From an uncultured Nitrosomonadales bacterium (lineage in GTDB: Bacteria > Pseudomonadota > Gammaproteobacteria > Burkholderiales > Methylophilaceae): a stretch of 64,000 bases of DNA. The number at the start of each line of letters is the position of its first letter. Position 1 is the first letter of the stretch. The stretch is taken from assembly GCA_913048465.1 (NCBI GenBank), contig CAJWVO010000001.1, forward strand, positions 1 through 64,000, read 5' to 3'. Shown here one piece after another: positions 8,940-20,085 of this stretch. The notes beneath the pieces were generated by a model. It did not search any database and was not told the DNA's origin. It worked only from the letters and a program-made list of their open reading frames with translations. Made by a program: the position numbers and the translations under genes.

Positions 8940-11900
8940 CTACTTTATATTAGAAGATAGCAACCGTCGAGCATTATCCACATCCATTGAGGATCGATTG
9001 GCAAAGTCAATTAATTGATCTTCATCAATCTTATCTACACTAAAGTAGGTAGATTCTGGATGGGCAAAATAAAATCCTGAGACAGAGGAGGCTGGAATCA
9101 TAGCGTAATTTTCAGTCAATGACATCCCTATCTCATCTGTCTTAAGAAACTTAAAGAGTTCCTCTTTCACAGAATGCTCTGGGCACGCAGGATATCCAGG
9201 TGCCGGTCTTATTCCAAGATATTTTTCTTGAATCAGCTCTTCATTGGATAATTTTTCTTTTTGTGCATAACCCCAGAGATCTTGCCTGACTCTTAAATGC
9301 ATATATTCTGCACATGCTTCAGCCAATCGATCCATCAATGCCTTGAACATGATGCCGCTGTAATCATCTTTATTTTTTTCATATTGATTAAGATAAAATT
9401 CACCGCCATCCCCAGCCGTCACAGCAAACATTCCGATGAAATCATCAATATCAGATTGTTTTGGGGCAATGAAATCGCTTAATGATAAGTTTGACTTGGG
9501 CTTACCACTAATAATTGGTTTTTCTGATTGTTGTCTTAACGCATGAAAGGTAAATTGTAAGTTACCTTGCTCATCTGATATGGCAATATCATCCTCAATC
9601 GCATGTGCCTTACAAAATCCCACTACCGCATGAGCTTTTAATTTTCTGTCATTGATAATTTTCTTCAGCATCGTTTGGGCATCATCAAATAATTGACTTG
9701 CGGTATCACCAACTACCTCATCTTGTAAAATTTGTGGGTATCTTCCAGCCAGATCCCATGTCTTAAAAAATGGAGTCCAGTCTATAAAATCAATCAACTC
9801 ATTTAAATTTATATTTTTAAACACTCGTCTTCCAATAAACTTGGGTTTAATTGGATTGAAATCTAAAGATAATTTATTTTCTCTAGCAGCTTTTAAGCTA
9901 ATGTACTTCACCCCTTTTTTTTGCCCATGAAGTTGTCGGACTTTTTCATAATCTGATTTTAATTTCTCAATATAGTCCACCTTGGTGTCTGGTGATAATA
10001 ATGACTGCATTACAGACACGGATCGAGATGCATCAGCCACATGCACAACCGGTCCTTCGTAATTTGGTGAAATCTTAACAGCTGTATGAGCCCTTGATGT
10101 GGTCGCCCCACCAATTAAAAGTGGCATTTTTACCGATCTAAAATAGGGATCTCTTTGCATCTCACTGGCAACATGAGCCATCTCCTCTAAAGAAGGAGTG
10201 ATTAACCCTGACAACCCTATAATGTCGACATTTTCATCTTTCGCCTTATTTAAAATTTCAGCGCAGGGAACCATAACGCCCATGTTCACCACTTCAAAGT
10301 TATTACATTGGAGTACGACAGAAACAATATTTTTTCCAATGTCGTGGACATCGCCCTTGACGGTTGCAATCAGCATTTTGCCTTTTGGCTTGGATTTTTT
10401 TCCTGTTCTGGCTTCTTCTTCTTCCTTTTCCTTTTCAATAAATGGAATCAGGTGGGCCACCGCCTGTTTCATAACCCTGGCTGACTTAACCACCTGAGGT
10501 AAAAACATTTTTCCTTCAGCAAATAAATCGCCTACTACATTCATGCCATCCATGAGAGGGCCTTCGATCACATTGATAGGACGACCACCGCCCTCCATAA
10601 TCTGTAAGCGAGCTGTTTCTGTGTCTTCTTCGATGTAATTGGTGATGCCATGAATGAGGGCATACTCAATTTTTTTCTCAACAGACACGGGCTGCGTATC
10701 AGAGCCTCGCCACTCATTGGTTTCTTTTTCTTTTTTCTTTCCTTGCAAAGAGCCAGCAATTTCGATCATGCGATCGGTAGCATCCTCACGGCGATTTAGG
10801 ACCACATCCTGAACCACCTCTTTTAATTCTTCCGTCAGATCATCAATCACCCCTATCATGCCCGCATTGACGATACCCATGGTCATTCCGTTCTTTATGG
10901 CATGATTTAAAAATACGGTGTGTATCGCCTCTCTCGCAGCCTCATTCCCTCTAAAACTGAAACTGACGTTGGATACCCCACCAGAAATTTTTGCATGAGG
11001 CAGATTATCTTTTATCCAGTTTGTCGCATTGATAAAGTCAACCGCATAATTGTTGTGCTCCGCAATGCCAGTGGCGATGGCAAAAATATTAGGATCAAAA
11101 ATGATATCTTCCACCGGGAAACCAACCATATTTTTTAATATGTTGTAAGCACGCTCACAAATTTCAATTTTTCTCTCATACGTATCCGCTTGACCTTGTT
11201 CATCAAAAGCCATAACAATCACCGCTGCACCATACTGCATACATAATTTAGCTTGATGAATGAAGCTCTCTTCACCCTCTTTTAATGAGATCGAATTGAC
11301 TATCGGTTTTCCTTGGATGCATTTTAAACCAGCCTCAATAATTGACCATTTTGAAGAATCAATCATAATTGGCACCCTAGAAATATCTGGCTCAGAGGCA
11401 ATCAAATTAAGGAATGTCGTCATCGCCTTCTCGGCATCTAGCATGCCCTCATCCATATTAATATCGATGACCTGAGCTCCATTTTCAACCTGCTGTCTTG
11501 CTACACTGACGGCTTCCTCGTAATTTTCATCAATGATTAACTTGGCAAAAACTCGTGATCCCGTCACATTAGTTCTCTCACCCACGTTCACAAATAAATC
11601 ATCGTCGCCAATAATCATCGGTTCGAGTCCTGATAGGCGCATTTTTTTTGCAATCGTTGGTAATGTTCTTGGCGGGATATCTTTAAGGGATGAAGTAATC
11701 GCAGCAATATGCTCTGGTGTCGTGCCACAGCACCCGCCAGCCACGTTCACAAAACCGCTCTCAGCAAATTCTTTTAATAGGGTGGAGGTATCTTCCGGTT
11801 TTTCGTCAAACCCGGTATCTGACATTGGATTGGGTAATCCCGCATTTGGATAAATGCACACAAAGGTATCGGCAATGTTAGATAATTCTTCGGCATACGG

Positions 11901-12689
11901 TCTCATGAGTGCTGCCCCAAGGGCACAGTTTAATCCGATGGTCAAAGGTTTTGCATGACGAATCGAGTTCCAAAATGCTGTCACCGTCTGGCCTGATAAA
12001 ATCCGACCTGAAGCATCAGTGACCGTCCCAGAAATCATAATCGGAAGAGTCTTACCTAATTGATCAAATGTAGATTGCACTGCAGCAATGGCTGCTTTGC
12101 AATTCAGGGTATCAAACACGGTTTCAATCAGAATAATGTCAGCCCCATTAGATATAAGGACCTCCGCTTGTTCAGCGTAGGAATCAAATAACTGGTCAAA
12201 GGTAATGTTTCTGGCACCCGGGTCATTCACGTCTGGGGATATGGAGGCTGTTTTTGGGGTTGGTCCGATCGCGCCGGCCACAAATCTCGGCTTATCATCG
12301 ATGGAGTATTTCTCTGCCGCTGCCTTCGCTAATTTAACCGACTCAATATTCATCTCTTTCACAAGGCTAGCCATGAAGTAATCTTCTTGGGCCACACTAT
12401 TTGCACCGAAGGTATTGGTTTCAATAATGTCTGCGCCCGCAGCTAAATAATCCTCATGGATTTTTTGAATGACAGCAGGCTGGGTAATGCTGAGGAGTTC
12501 ATTATTCCCTTTTAAGAATAATTCACGCTCACCATCCGGGGCCACAAAAGACTTAAATCGCTCACCCCGGTAATCTTCCTCAACAAATTGGTGTTGTTGG
12601 ATCATCGTACCCATTGCACCGTCCATAAAAAGAATGCGCTTCTTTAATTCAGTCTTTAAAAATTCTTCTGTATTTTTGTATGGGTCCAT
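8940..12689 (-). CDS. metH: cobalamin-dependent methionine synthase
   Basis: 1249 aa with all MetH modules: [44 protein letters not shown]12-binding [19 protein letters not shown], and AdoMet activation domain ([13 protein letters not shown]). Confidence 0.99.
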   Translation of the reverse strand: MDPYKNTEEFLKTELKKRILFMDGAMGTMIQQHQFVEEDYRGERFKSFVAPDGERELFLKGNNELLSITQPAVIQKIHEDYLAAGADIIETNTFGANSVAQEDYFMASLVKEMNIESVKLAKAAAEKYSIDDKPRFVAGAIGPTPKTASISPDVNDPGARNITFDQLFDSYAEQAEVLISNGADIILIETVFDTLNCKAAIAAVQSTFDQLGKTLPIMISGTVTDASGRILSGQTVTAFWNSIRHAKPLTIGLNCALGAALMRPYAEELSNIADTFVCIYPNAGLPNPMSDTGFDEKPEDTSTLLKEFAESGFVNVAGGCCGTTPEHIAAITSSLKDIPPRTLPTIAKKMRLSGLEPMIIGDDDLFVNVGERTNVTGSRVFAKLIIDENYEEAVSVARQQVENGAQVIDINMDEGMLDAEKAMTTFLNLIASEPDISRVPIMIDSSKWSIIEAGLKCIQGKPIVNSISLKEGEESFIHQAKLCMQYGAAVIVMAFDEQGQADTYERKIEICERAYNILKNMVGFPVEDIIFDPNIFAIATGIAEHNNYAVDFINATNWIKDNLPHAKISGGVSNVSFSFRGNEAAREAIHTVFLNHAIKNGMTMGIVNAGMIGVIDDLTEELKEVVQDVVLNRREDATDRMIEIAGSLQGKKKEKETNEWRGSDTQPVSVEKKIEYALIHGITNYIEEDTETARLQIMEGGGRPINVIEGPLMDGMNVVGDLFAEGKMFLPQVVKSARVMKQAVAHLIPFIEKEKEEEEARTGKKSKPKGKMLIATVKGDVHDIGKNIVSVVLQCNNFEVVNMGVMVPCAEILNKAKDENVDIIGLSGLITPSLEEMAHVASEMQRDPYFRSVKMPLLIGGATTSRAHTAVKISPNYEGPVVHVADASRSVSVMQSLLSPDTKVDYIEKLKSDYEKVRQLHGQKKGVKYISLKAARENKLSLDFNPIKPKFIGRRVFKNINLNELIDFIDWTPFFKTWDLAGRYPQILQDEVVGDTASQLFDDAQTMLKKIINDRKLKAHAVVGFCKAHAIEDDIAISDEQGNLQFTFHALRQQSEKPIISGKPKSNLSLSDFIAPKQSDIDDFIGMFAVTAGDGGEFYLNQYEKNKDDYSGIMFKALMDRLAEACAEYMHLRVRQDLWGYAQKEKLSNEELIQEKYLGIRPAPGYPACPEHSVKEELFKFLKTDEIGMSLTENYAMIPASSVSGFYFAHPESTYFSVDKIDEDQLIDFANRSSMDVDNARRLLSSNIK

Positions 12690-12728
12690 GGGTCATTAAG
12701 ATATAAATAAATGATTTTCCTTATGAGA

Positions 12729-12962
12729 TTACTTCGACTGTTTAGTTTCATTCTCAGCCAAGGCTTTTTCCATGGCTTCTAACTTTTCACGGGTTTTGCG
12801 GAGCACTTCAGTTTGGACATCAAACTCTTCACGAGAAACAAGCCCTAATTCAGTGCACTTGTTCTTAATTAGTGCATTAATATTGTTTTCTATGTCCTCT
12901 ATTGGTGAATTTTCTAATAACTCACGAATTTTGTCAGAAATATTTTGAAACTTGTCTTTCAT
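12729..12962 (-). CDS. ubiK: ubiquinone biosynthesis accessory factor (YqiC/BMFP family)
   Basis: MKDKFQNISDKIRELLENSP...LGLVSREEFDVQTEVLRKTREKLEAMEKAL: BMFP coiled-coil pattern. Confidence 0.88.
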   Translation of the reverse strand: MKDKFQNISDKIRELLENSPIEDIENNINALIKNKCTELGLVSREEFDVQTEVLRKTREKLEAMEKALAENETKQSK

Positions 12963-13080
12963 TTGATTATCATATCGGTGTAAATCGTTGATTCTAACAG
13001 AGTTTTCTGATTTACATAAGGCAGAAAATTAACATTGTTATTCCCCAATAATAAATTAATTCATGCTTTGGAATTTAAGT

Positions 13081-13097
13081 TGGCACGGAAATTGCAT
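13081..13097 (+). promoter_or_regulatory. sigma-54 (RpoN) promoter upstream of torF-glnK-amtB
   Basis: TGGCAC-GGAAA-TTGCAT matches consensus TGGCAC-N5-TTGCW with -24 GG (13082-13083) and -12 GC (13094-13095). Confidence 0.9.
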
Positions 13098-13175
13098 TAA
13101 CTATTACGTATGTTTATGTTTTTTTCGGATCACTTAAACATTTTACAAATCTATAAAATCTTAGGAGAGTATTTT

Positions 13176-13967
13176 ATGAAAACTTTAAAACTTGCGTTGG
13201 CGGCTGCCTTAATTACGCCAACGATGAGTGTTTTTGCGGAGGAGGCAGAATCAGACCATAGCGTGTCCTACAATATGGCTTTGCATTCTGAATATATTTT
13301 CCGTGGTTACACTCAAACGCATAACGACCCTGCTTTATCGGGTGGTATCGATTATGAACACTCAAGCGGCCTATATTTAGGTTTATGGGCATCAAACGTC
13401 TCTTGGATTCGTGATGCTGGTGCTTCTAACAGTGGACATTCACTAGAGATTGACGTTTACGGTGGATATGCTGGTGAATTTGGTGACACAGGCATTGGTT
13501 ACGATGTTGGTTTCCTTCAGTACTGGTATCCAGGCGACATGAAAGCTTCTTTTGCTGCAGCAAATACTTTAGAACTTTATGCTGGTTTAAGTTACGGCGA
13601 TTTAAGTGCTACATATTATGAAGTTGTATCCGAAGATGCTTGGACTTGGGGTAAAGCTCAAGGTGCTGGTGATAGTGCAAAGGGTACATGGTATTTATCA
13701 GTCGATTATGATCATGATGTAGGCCAATACCTAGGTATTGATGGCTTAACTGCTAGCTTACATTATGGTCGTCAAGAGTTTGAAGGATCAGCTAACAGTC
13801 CTTATGACTATTCAGATTATCTAGTTGGACTTGATAAAGAGGTTATGGGCTTGAATGTTGGTTATAACTTTACAACTACTAATCAATCGAAAACCACTTG
13901 GGGCAAGGTTGATGGTAAATATCTTGGTGAAACAAGACACGTATTTTACGTAGCTAAAGAATTTTAA
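13176..13967 (+). CDS. TorF family putative outer-membrane porin (TIGR02001-like)
   Basis: Signal peptide MKTLKLALAAALITPTMSVFAEE then beta-barrel SVSYNMALHSEYIFRGYTQTHNDPALSGGIDYEHSSGLYLGLWASNV. Start reassigned to 13176 (SD GGAG): the listed 13110 start falls only a few bases from the expected sigma-54 TSS. Confidence 0.9.
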   Translation: MKTLKLALAAALITPTMSVFAEEAESDHSVSYNMALHSEYIFRGYTQTHNDPALSGGIDYEHSSGLYLGLWASNVSWIRDAGASNSGHSLEIDVYGGYAGEFGDTGIGYDVGFLQYWYPGDMKASFAAANTLELYAGLSYGDLSATYYEVVSEDAWTWGKAQGAGDSAKGTWYLSVDYDHDVGQYLGIDGLTASLHYGRQEFEGSANSPYDYSDYLVGLDKEVMGLNVGYNFTTTNQSKTTWGKVDGKYLGETRHVFYVAKEF

Positions 13968-13971
13968 TTAA

Positions 13972-14340
<369 letters not shown>

Positions 14341-14350
14341 GGAGATCAGT

Positions 14351-15754
14351 ATGAAAAAATTATTATCCAAATTAGGATTAGTAAGTCTCATCAGTCTTTT
14401 TTTAATGGGCTTTACTAATATCAGTTTCGCTGACACTAGTGTGTTCAGTGACAATTCATATCTGGTGGCAGAGATGGAAGAGATGCCAGCAGGAGATGAA
14501 GCCATGGCTTCGGAAGAAGCAGCAGAAGAAGCAACGATTGATACCGGAGATACAGCCTGGATGATCGTAGCTACCATCCTTGTCATCGTGATGGCGATTC
14601 CTGGCTTAGCCTTGTTCTACGGTGGTCTAGTCAGAGCCAAAAACATGTTGTCTGTGTTGATGCAGGTATTTGTAACATTCTCACTTATGTCAGTTTTATG
14701 GGTGTTCTACGGTTACAGCTTAGCCTTCAGCGACGGTGGTGCATGGAATGATTACATTGGAGGTCTTAGTGCCGCGTTTTTAAGTGGTATTACAGAAGAC
14801 TCAGTTTCAGATACGATTCCTGAATTTGTGTTTGTGACTTTCCAATTAACATTTGCTGCATTAACACCGGCACTGATTGTTGGTGCATTTGCTGAGCGTA
14901 TTAAGTTTTCAGCAATACTTTTATTTATGCCATTGTGGTTAACATTTGTATATTTACCAATCTGTCATATGGTCTGGGGCGGTGGTCTTATCGACTCATG
15001 GGGCGCGGTTGACTTTGCAGGTGGTACAGTAGTTCACATTAACGCAGGTATTGCTGCATTAGTCGGTTCTATCATACTTGGTAAACGAATTGGTCTTGGC
15101 AAAACAGCCATGGCACCCCATAACTTACCTATGACGATGATCGGTGCATCTTTACTATGGGCTGGTTGGTTCGGTTTCAACGTGGGTAGTGAATTAGCTG
15201 CGGATGGAACAGCTGGCTTAGTGATGATTAACACACAAGCTGCTACTGCTGCTGCTGTACTTGGCTGGTTAGCAATCGAATGGGCTGCAAAAGGTAAACC
15301 ATCCATGCTTGGTGGTGCGTCTGGTGCAATTGCTGGACTGGTTGCGATTACCCCTGCTTGTGCAGTGGTTGGTCCAATCGGCGCAATCCTTCTCGGCTTT
15401 ATTGCAAGTATTGTGGCTTTCTGGGCATGTAGCTCACTTAAAAATGCTCTTGGTTATGATGACTCTTTGGATGTCTTCGGTATCCACGGTGTCGCAGGTA
15501 TCATCGGCGCGATTGGTTTAGCAGTCTTAATGGCTCCACAGTTTGGTGGTGTTGGTTATGACGACGGTGTGACTATGGCTACACAACTTTGGTCACAAAC
15601 TAAATCAGTCATATTCACCATTTTATGGTGTGGTGTGATCAGCTTCATTCTATTCAAAATCGTTGACGCAGTTATCGGTCTTCGTGTGTCTGAAGAAGAT
15701 GAAGTGTCTGGTCTAGATACATCATCACATGGTGAGACAGCTTACCGCAACTAA
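14351..15754 (+). CDS. amtB: ammonium transporter
   Basis: AmtB motifs (ALFYGGLVRAKNMLSVLMQ, GGTVVHINAGIAALVGSIILGKR, DDSLDVFGIHGVAGIIGAIG). Start at 14351 after GGAG; signal sequence plus Ala/Glu-rich periplasmic N-terminus. Confidence 0.97.
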   Translation: MKKLLSKLGLVSLISLFLMGFTNISFADTSVFSDNSYLVAEMEEMPAGDEAMASEEAAEEATIDTGDTAWMIVATILVIVMAIPGLALFYGGLVRAKNMLSVLMQVFVTFSLMSVLWVFYGYSLAFSDGGAWNDYIGGLSAAFLSGITEDSVSDTIPEFVFVTFQLTFAALTPALIVGAFAERIKFSAILLFMPLWLTFVYLPICHMVWGGGLIDSWGAVDFAGGTVVHINAGIAALVGSIILGKRIGLGKTAMAPHNLPMTMIGASLLWAGWFGFNVGSELAADGTAGLVMINTQAATAAAVLGWLAIEWAAKGKPSMLGGASGAIAGLVAITPACAVVGPIGAILLGFIASIVAFWACSSLKNALGYDDSLDVFGIHGVAGIIGAIGLAVLMAPQFGGVGYDDGVTMATQLWSQTKSVIFTILWCGVISFILFKIVDAVIGLRVSEEDEVSGLDTSSHGETAYRN

Positions 15755-15791
15755 GATACCTCTCCTCTCTTCAAGATATCTTAGTGATCCT

Positions 15792-15822
15792 AAAAGGGTG
15801 CATGTAAATGCACCCTTTTTTA
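15792..15822 (+). terminator. Rho-independent terminator after amtB
   Basis: AAAAGGGTGCAT-GTAA-ATGCACCCTTTTTT: 12-bp stem followed by T tract. Confidence 0.92.
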
Positions 15823-15877
15823 TTCATAAGACTTAATCTTTCAGTATAATTCGCATAAGCAATAAAAAAATTAATTT

Positions 15878-17788
15878 ATGTTTCCTAAGTTATCAAGCAA
15901 TCCCTACCATCCATTTTTAAAGGCTTATCTTTTTGGTTTAATTTTTTTTAGCCTTTCTAGGTTGGGATTAATCTTTTGGCAGTTGGATGCAGTTGATGCA
16001 ACCGATAAATTTTTAAATATTATCGTACAAGGTGTTCGAGTAGACCTTATCCAGCTGGGATTAATGTTATTAATTCCCTTATTAATTTTTCCACTCAGTT
16101 TCATTAATGGTCAAACAAAAAATATTTTCTTTGCATTTTTAAGATTTTGGATCATTGTCAGTTTTATTATTTTATTCTTTATCGAAGCATGCTCAATCAC
16201 ATTCATCAATGAATACAATACAAGACCTAATGTCCAATTTCTTGAGTACTTAAAATATCCCAGAGAAGTCTTTGAAATGTTATTTAAGGGATTTACCATG
16301 GATGTAATTTTAGTGGTTGGATCTATGTTACTTGTCTCGAAATTTATTATTCTTGCATTCCGAAAACAAAATCAGATTGAGACTAAATTCATTCACCTTG
16401 TGATTTGGCCAATCATCCTCGTCTTAATGTTGATCAGCATTAGGTCTAGTTTTGGTCACCGTCCTGCCAACCCAGCAATCTTTGCTATCACAGACAATGC
16501 CATGGTGAATTCTCTTATTCTTAATTCCCCATACTCTGTATTTTACGCTGCTTATAGTATGAGGCATGAAACTTCGGTCTCAAAAGTGTATGGAAAGATG
16601 GATATTGATAAAATTTATTCTCTGACTGATCAACATGGCCCGGCTGAATACCCAACCCAAAAATTGTTAACGCCAAGCTATCAAGGTAAGAAAAAAAATA
16701 TTGTTATCCTCCTTCAAGAAAGTTTGGGTGCCACTTTTGTAGAGTCCCTGGGTGGAGCACCCGTTACTCCAAATTTAGAAAAATTAAAAAGTGAGGGCAT
16801 TTGGTTTTCCCAACTGTATGCCACAGGGACAAGATCAGTACGTGGTATTGAGGCCATCGTCTCGGGATTTCCACCTACACCTGCGCAAAGTACAGTGAAG
16901 CTGCCATTATCTCAATCTAATTTTTTTACCCTGGCCTCTTTGTTAAATGAGAAAAATTATGAGACAAGTTTTATTTATGGTGGAGAAGCTCATTTTGACA
17001 ATATGCGCAATTTTTTTACTGGGAATGGTTTTAAAAAAATAATTGAACAAAAAGATTTTACTAACCCAATTTTTAAAGGGAGCTGGGGTGCGTCAGATCA
17101 GGATCTATATCAAAAGGCACATGAAGAATTCTTAGAACGTCATAATCAAAACCAACCCTTCTTCAGCTTAGTCTTTACCTCGTCCAATCATGCCCCGTTT
17201 GAATTTCCAGAGGGTGTAATTGATCTATACGAGCAACCACAAGCCACAGAAAAAAATGCTGTGAAATATGCAGATTATGCTCTAGGTGAGTTTATAGAAA
17301 AAGCAAAACAGAGTGATTACTGGGAAAACACTATTTTCTTGGTTGTTGCAGATCATGATATCCGCGTCCGCGGAGATTTTTTAATTCCAATTAAAAATTT
17401 TCATATACCTGGCTTAATCATAGGGGGTGGTATTGATCCCAAAGTCATTAACTCGATTACTAGCCAAATTGATTTACCAGTGACTATGCTTTCATTGGCA
17501 GGCATTCATGCCAAACATCCTATGATTGGACAAGACATGAGCGCTATTGATAAGTCCTATAATGGCCGAGCGGTTATGCAGTACTACGAAAACTTTGCTT
17601 GGATGGAGCAAGACGAACTCTTTATTTTACAACCTAACCAAGAAATTTTTTACGGAAAGTATGACTTAATAAATAATAAAATTATCCCAAGCGATAAAAA
17701 TAATATTATCTATGACAAACAGTTAGCACATGCCCTGCTGCCAAGTATTTTATATAGTCAAAAACTTTATAGATTGCCTCCACAATGA
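15878..17788 (+). CDS. LTA synthase family / sulfatase-fold membrane phosphotransferase
   Basis: Five N-terminal TMs, then sulfatase domain: NIVILLQESLGATFVESLGGAPVTPNLEKL, GTRSVRGIEAIVSGFPP, FSLVFTSSNHAPFEFP, LVVADHDIRVRG. Confidence 0.88.
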   Translation: MFPKLSSNPYHPFLKAYLFGLIFFSLSRLGLIFWQLDAVDATDKFLNIIVQGVRVDLIQLGLMLLIPLLIFPLSFINGQTKNIFFAFLRFWIIVSFIILFFIEACSITFINEYNTRPNVQFLEYLKYPREVFEMLFKGFTMDVILVVGSMLLVSKFIILAFRKQNQIETKFIHLVIWPIILVLMLISIRSSFGHRPANPAIFAITDNAMVNSLILNSPYSVFYAAYSMRHETSVSKVYGKMDIDKIYSLTDQHGPAEYPTQKLLTPSYQGKKKNIVILLQESLGATFVESLGGAPVTPNLEKLKSEGIWFSQLYATGTRSVRGIEAIVSGFPPTPAQSTVKLPLSQSNFFTLASLLNEKNYETSFIYGGEAHFDNMRNFFTGNGFKKIIEQKDFTNPIFKGSWGASDQDLYQKAHEEFLERHNQNQPFFSLVFTSSNHAPFEFPEGVIDLYEQPQATEKNAVKYADYALGEFIEKAKQSDYWENTIFLVVADHDIRVRGDFLIPIKNFHIPGLIIGGGIDPKVINSITSQIDLPVTMLSLAGIHAKHPMIGQDMSAIDKSYNGRAVMQYYENFAWMEQDELFILQPNQEIFYGKYDLINNKIIPSDKNNIIYDKQLAHALLPSILYSQKLYRLPPQ

Positions 17789-19980
17789 AATTAATTCATA
17801 TATTCATAAATTTAAAATATCTCTCACAATTTATTCTGTTTTATGCGCGATCAAATTTAAGACATATTGAAAAAGCAGATACACCTCATGTTGTTCCCGA
17901 AAATTTTATCGGAGTGAATATTGCCAGTAATGAAAATGAAGAGACTGACGAATATATCTTAGATAAAATTCAGGATCTGGGAGTAAAAAACCTAAGGATG
18001 TATTTCACATACCAAGATTTGAACAATCATAAAGCAAGATTGCTAAAAAAATTAAAACATTTTAGTGGATCCATCATTGTCAACCTCAGCCCTCCACCCA
18101 AAGATGCTATTGATATATCAACTGAACATGGAATGATCGCTTGGAAAAATTTTATCAATAAATTTTTTACTGATTTTAAAGAAATTCCATTTGCAGTAGA
18201 AATAGGATCCACTATTAACAGACCATCATGGACAAAACTCACTTTCAAAAGCTTCTTCATGATCTGGGCCGCCACTTACTCAGTGTGTCGAATTCATAAA
18301 CGTTCTATCATTGGTCCCAATATTTCCGACTTTGAACCCTTTATTAATTTTGGGATATATAAATCTTTGCAATCCAAACATCAGCTACCAGATGAGATAT
18401 CAAATAATCTATTTATGGAAAGAACGATTGAACCAGAACCATACGATCGTCGTATTTTTTTAAGAAAATATCCAAAGCTGTTTAAGTTTGATATTTATAA
18501 AAAATCAGCCCTATATAAAGTTATAGCAGAGCACTTTAGTATTAATTCCCTGATATCTCCATGTGCTTTCTGGAGTAAAAAAAGAGTTAATAGACTTATA
18601 GGCCAAACAAATCTTCAAAGGTCTAAGTATGTGACACGCTACTTTGCTCTATTAGCAGCTAAGGGTGACTTTTCAAAAGTATTTTGGGGTCCTCTGGTTT
18701 GTGGTCGTGAAGGGCTGATCTCCAACGGCATCAATGAACCGGATTATCCCAAGCTAGAACAGGTCACATACTACAAAGAGGCTCGGGGTCGAATTTCTGA
18801 CTTTAATATAAAAAAAATGTTCTATGCCCTACGTTTTTTTAACGCTACTATTCCTGGCGCTAAATTTATTAAGGATTACTCTCATGGTCAAAATATTCAT
18901 ATCTTAGAGTTTGAAAAAAATAATCAGATCATTCATCTGTTATGGACACAAAATAATCTAATTCAAGATATTCAACTTCACTATCATTTAAATGATTTAA
19001 GCAATGGGCAATATAAAGATCATCTTGGCAATGAGATTGAAACACCAGATACCATAACTGAAAATCCCATCTATATTTTTTGGAATAAATCATACCAACC
19101 AAATTTAATTCAGTTACCCAAAATCTCTAATGATTATTTTATTCACCATGATCGTGAAAATTATTTTTTTCTTCATGATGACAAATGGGATGGACTCATT
19201 AAAGCAAATAGTAAAACAGCATTAAATTCATTTTTAAAGGCTTGTCATCCATCAAAACTTTTTAGTCCTGACAAAAAAAATAGTCTCCGATTATCTAGAA
19301 ATGCTGTGTGGAGTCTCGTTATTCCAAATTTTGGCAAGGTCGTAATCAAAAAGCCGGCACATATCTACCCACACAAACGTTACCTTGATCGAAACCGACC
19401 TAACAAATCCATAAGAGCATGGAATGGAGCAAATGCTTTACTTGCTAAAGGAATTAATACAGCAGCTCCAATTGCAGTATTTAGTAAAAAGAATGATAAG
19501 ACAGGTCTTGAAAATTACTATATTTGCTTGCACAGTGATGCTTATAACTTTAACGACCTCGCTATCCATTTCCAGACTGAAAACACATTCAAAGGTTTAA
19601 GCAAAAGACATATTTTTGAACGTAGTGCCAATTTTATTAATGATATGCATGGTCGTGGTTTATTTTTTAATGACCTATCTGCGGGGAATCTCTTTATTAA
19701 CATTAATGATAAACACTTTGATTTTGAATTAATTGACACAGGAAGGGTGAAGAATTTTTACAGCAATCTCAGCTTCCAATCACGTAAGAAACAACGTATG
19801 AAAGACATCGTAAGACTGCTTAATAAATTTGATTGGGAGACTAGAAATATTTTCCTTAAACATTATTTCCAACTCAATAATCAATCTTTATCCCTTTTAG
19901 ATAAGCTATCTCTCATAAAGTACGACATTTTTGTTGAAACCAAAAGATTTAGAAAGAAAATACAAAAAAAACTCTCATGA
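17785..19980 (+). CDS. fusion: glycoside-hydrolase-like (TIM-barrel) N-terminus plus WaaP/InaA-type lipopolysaccharide kinase-like C-terminus
   Basis: 731 aa. C-terminus has kinase-like motifs (GKVVIKKPAHIYPHKRYLDRNRPNKSIRAWNGANALLAKGI, HGRGLFFNDLSAGNLFI, FELIDTGRV). N-terminus (GVNIASNE...YILDKIQDLGVKNLRMYFTYQDL) resembles glycosidase barrels. ATGA overlap with upstream gene. Confidence 0.7.
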   Translation: MKLIHIFINLKYLSQFILFYARSNLRHIEKADTPHVVPENFIGVNIASNENEETDEYILDKIQDLGVKNLRMYFTYQDLNNHKARLLKKLKHFSGSIIVNLSPPPKDAIDISTEHGMIAWKNFINKFFTDFKEIPFAVEIGSTINRPSWTKLTFKSFFMIWAATYSVCRIHKRSIIGPNISDFEPFINFGIYKSLQSKHQLPDEISNNLFMERTIEPEPYDRRIFLRKYPKLFKFDIYKKSALYKVIAEHFSINSLISPCAFWSKKRVNRLIGQTNLQRSKYVTRYFALLAAKGDFSKVFWGPLVCGREGLISNGINEPDYPKLEQVTYYKEARGRISDFNIKKMFYALRFFNATIPGAKFIKDYSHGQNIHILEFEKNNQIIHLLWTQNNLIQDIQLHYHLNDLSNGQYKDHLGNEIETPDTITENPIYIFWNKSYQPNLIQLPKISNDYFIHHDRENYFFLHDDKWDGLIKANSKTALNSFLKACHPSKLFSPDKKNSLRLSRNAVWSLVIPNFGKVVIKKPAHIYPHKRYLDRNRPNKSIRAWNGANALLAKGINTAAPIAVFSKKNDKTGLENYYICLHSDAYNFNDLAIHFQTENTFKGLSKRHIFERSANFINDMHGRGLFFNDLSAGNLFININDKHFDFELIDTGRVKNFYSNLSFQSRKKQRMKDIVRLLNKFDWETRNIFLKHYFQLNNQSLSLLDKLSLIKYDIFVETKRFRKKIQKKLS

Positions 19981-20085
19981 AAATCATTAGGTTTTTTTCA
20001 GCGTTATTAAATGTTTATTTTTGGATCTTTTAAGTACAGTAAACAAACTGTTTTATACAGAATCTAATTGAAAGGAGATTACATT

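Noticed and set aside
10198-10497. Antisense ORFs inside metH (also 9297-9482, 10920-11138, 11260-11475, 11533-11853)
   Set aside because: They lie opposite a full-length, well-conserved metH frame and have no recognisable domain or RBS; typical shadow ORFs.
12690-12728. Possible cobalamin or SAM riboswitch before metH
   Set aside because: Only about 39 bp separate metH from ubiK and no conserved box is present.
13110-13175. N-terminal extension of the TorF ORF (MFMFFSDHLNILQIYKILGEYF...)
   Set aside because: It begins almost at the predicted sigma-54 TSS, so has no room for an RBS; MKTLKLALAAA at 13176 has an SD and a proper signal peptide.
15309-15521. 70 aa + strand ORF in alternative frame within amtB
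   Set aside because: Overlaps the conserved AmtB core in another frame; no support.
20041-20070. ACAGT-AAACAA-ACTGT inverted repeat upstream of pqqA
   Set aside because: Only 5-bp arms in AT-rich DNA; expected by chance.
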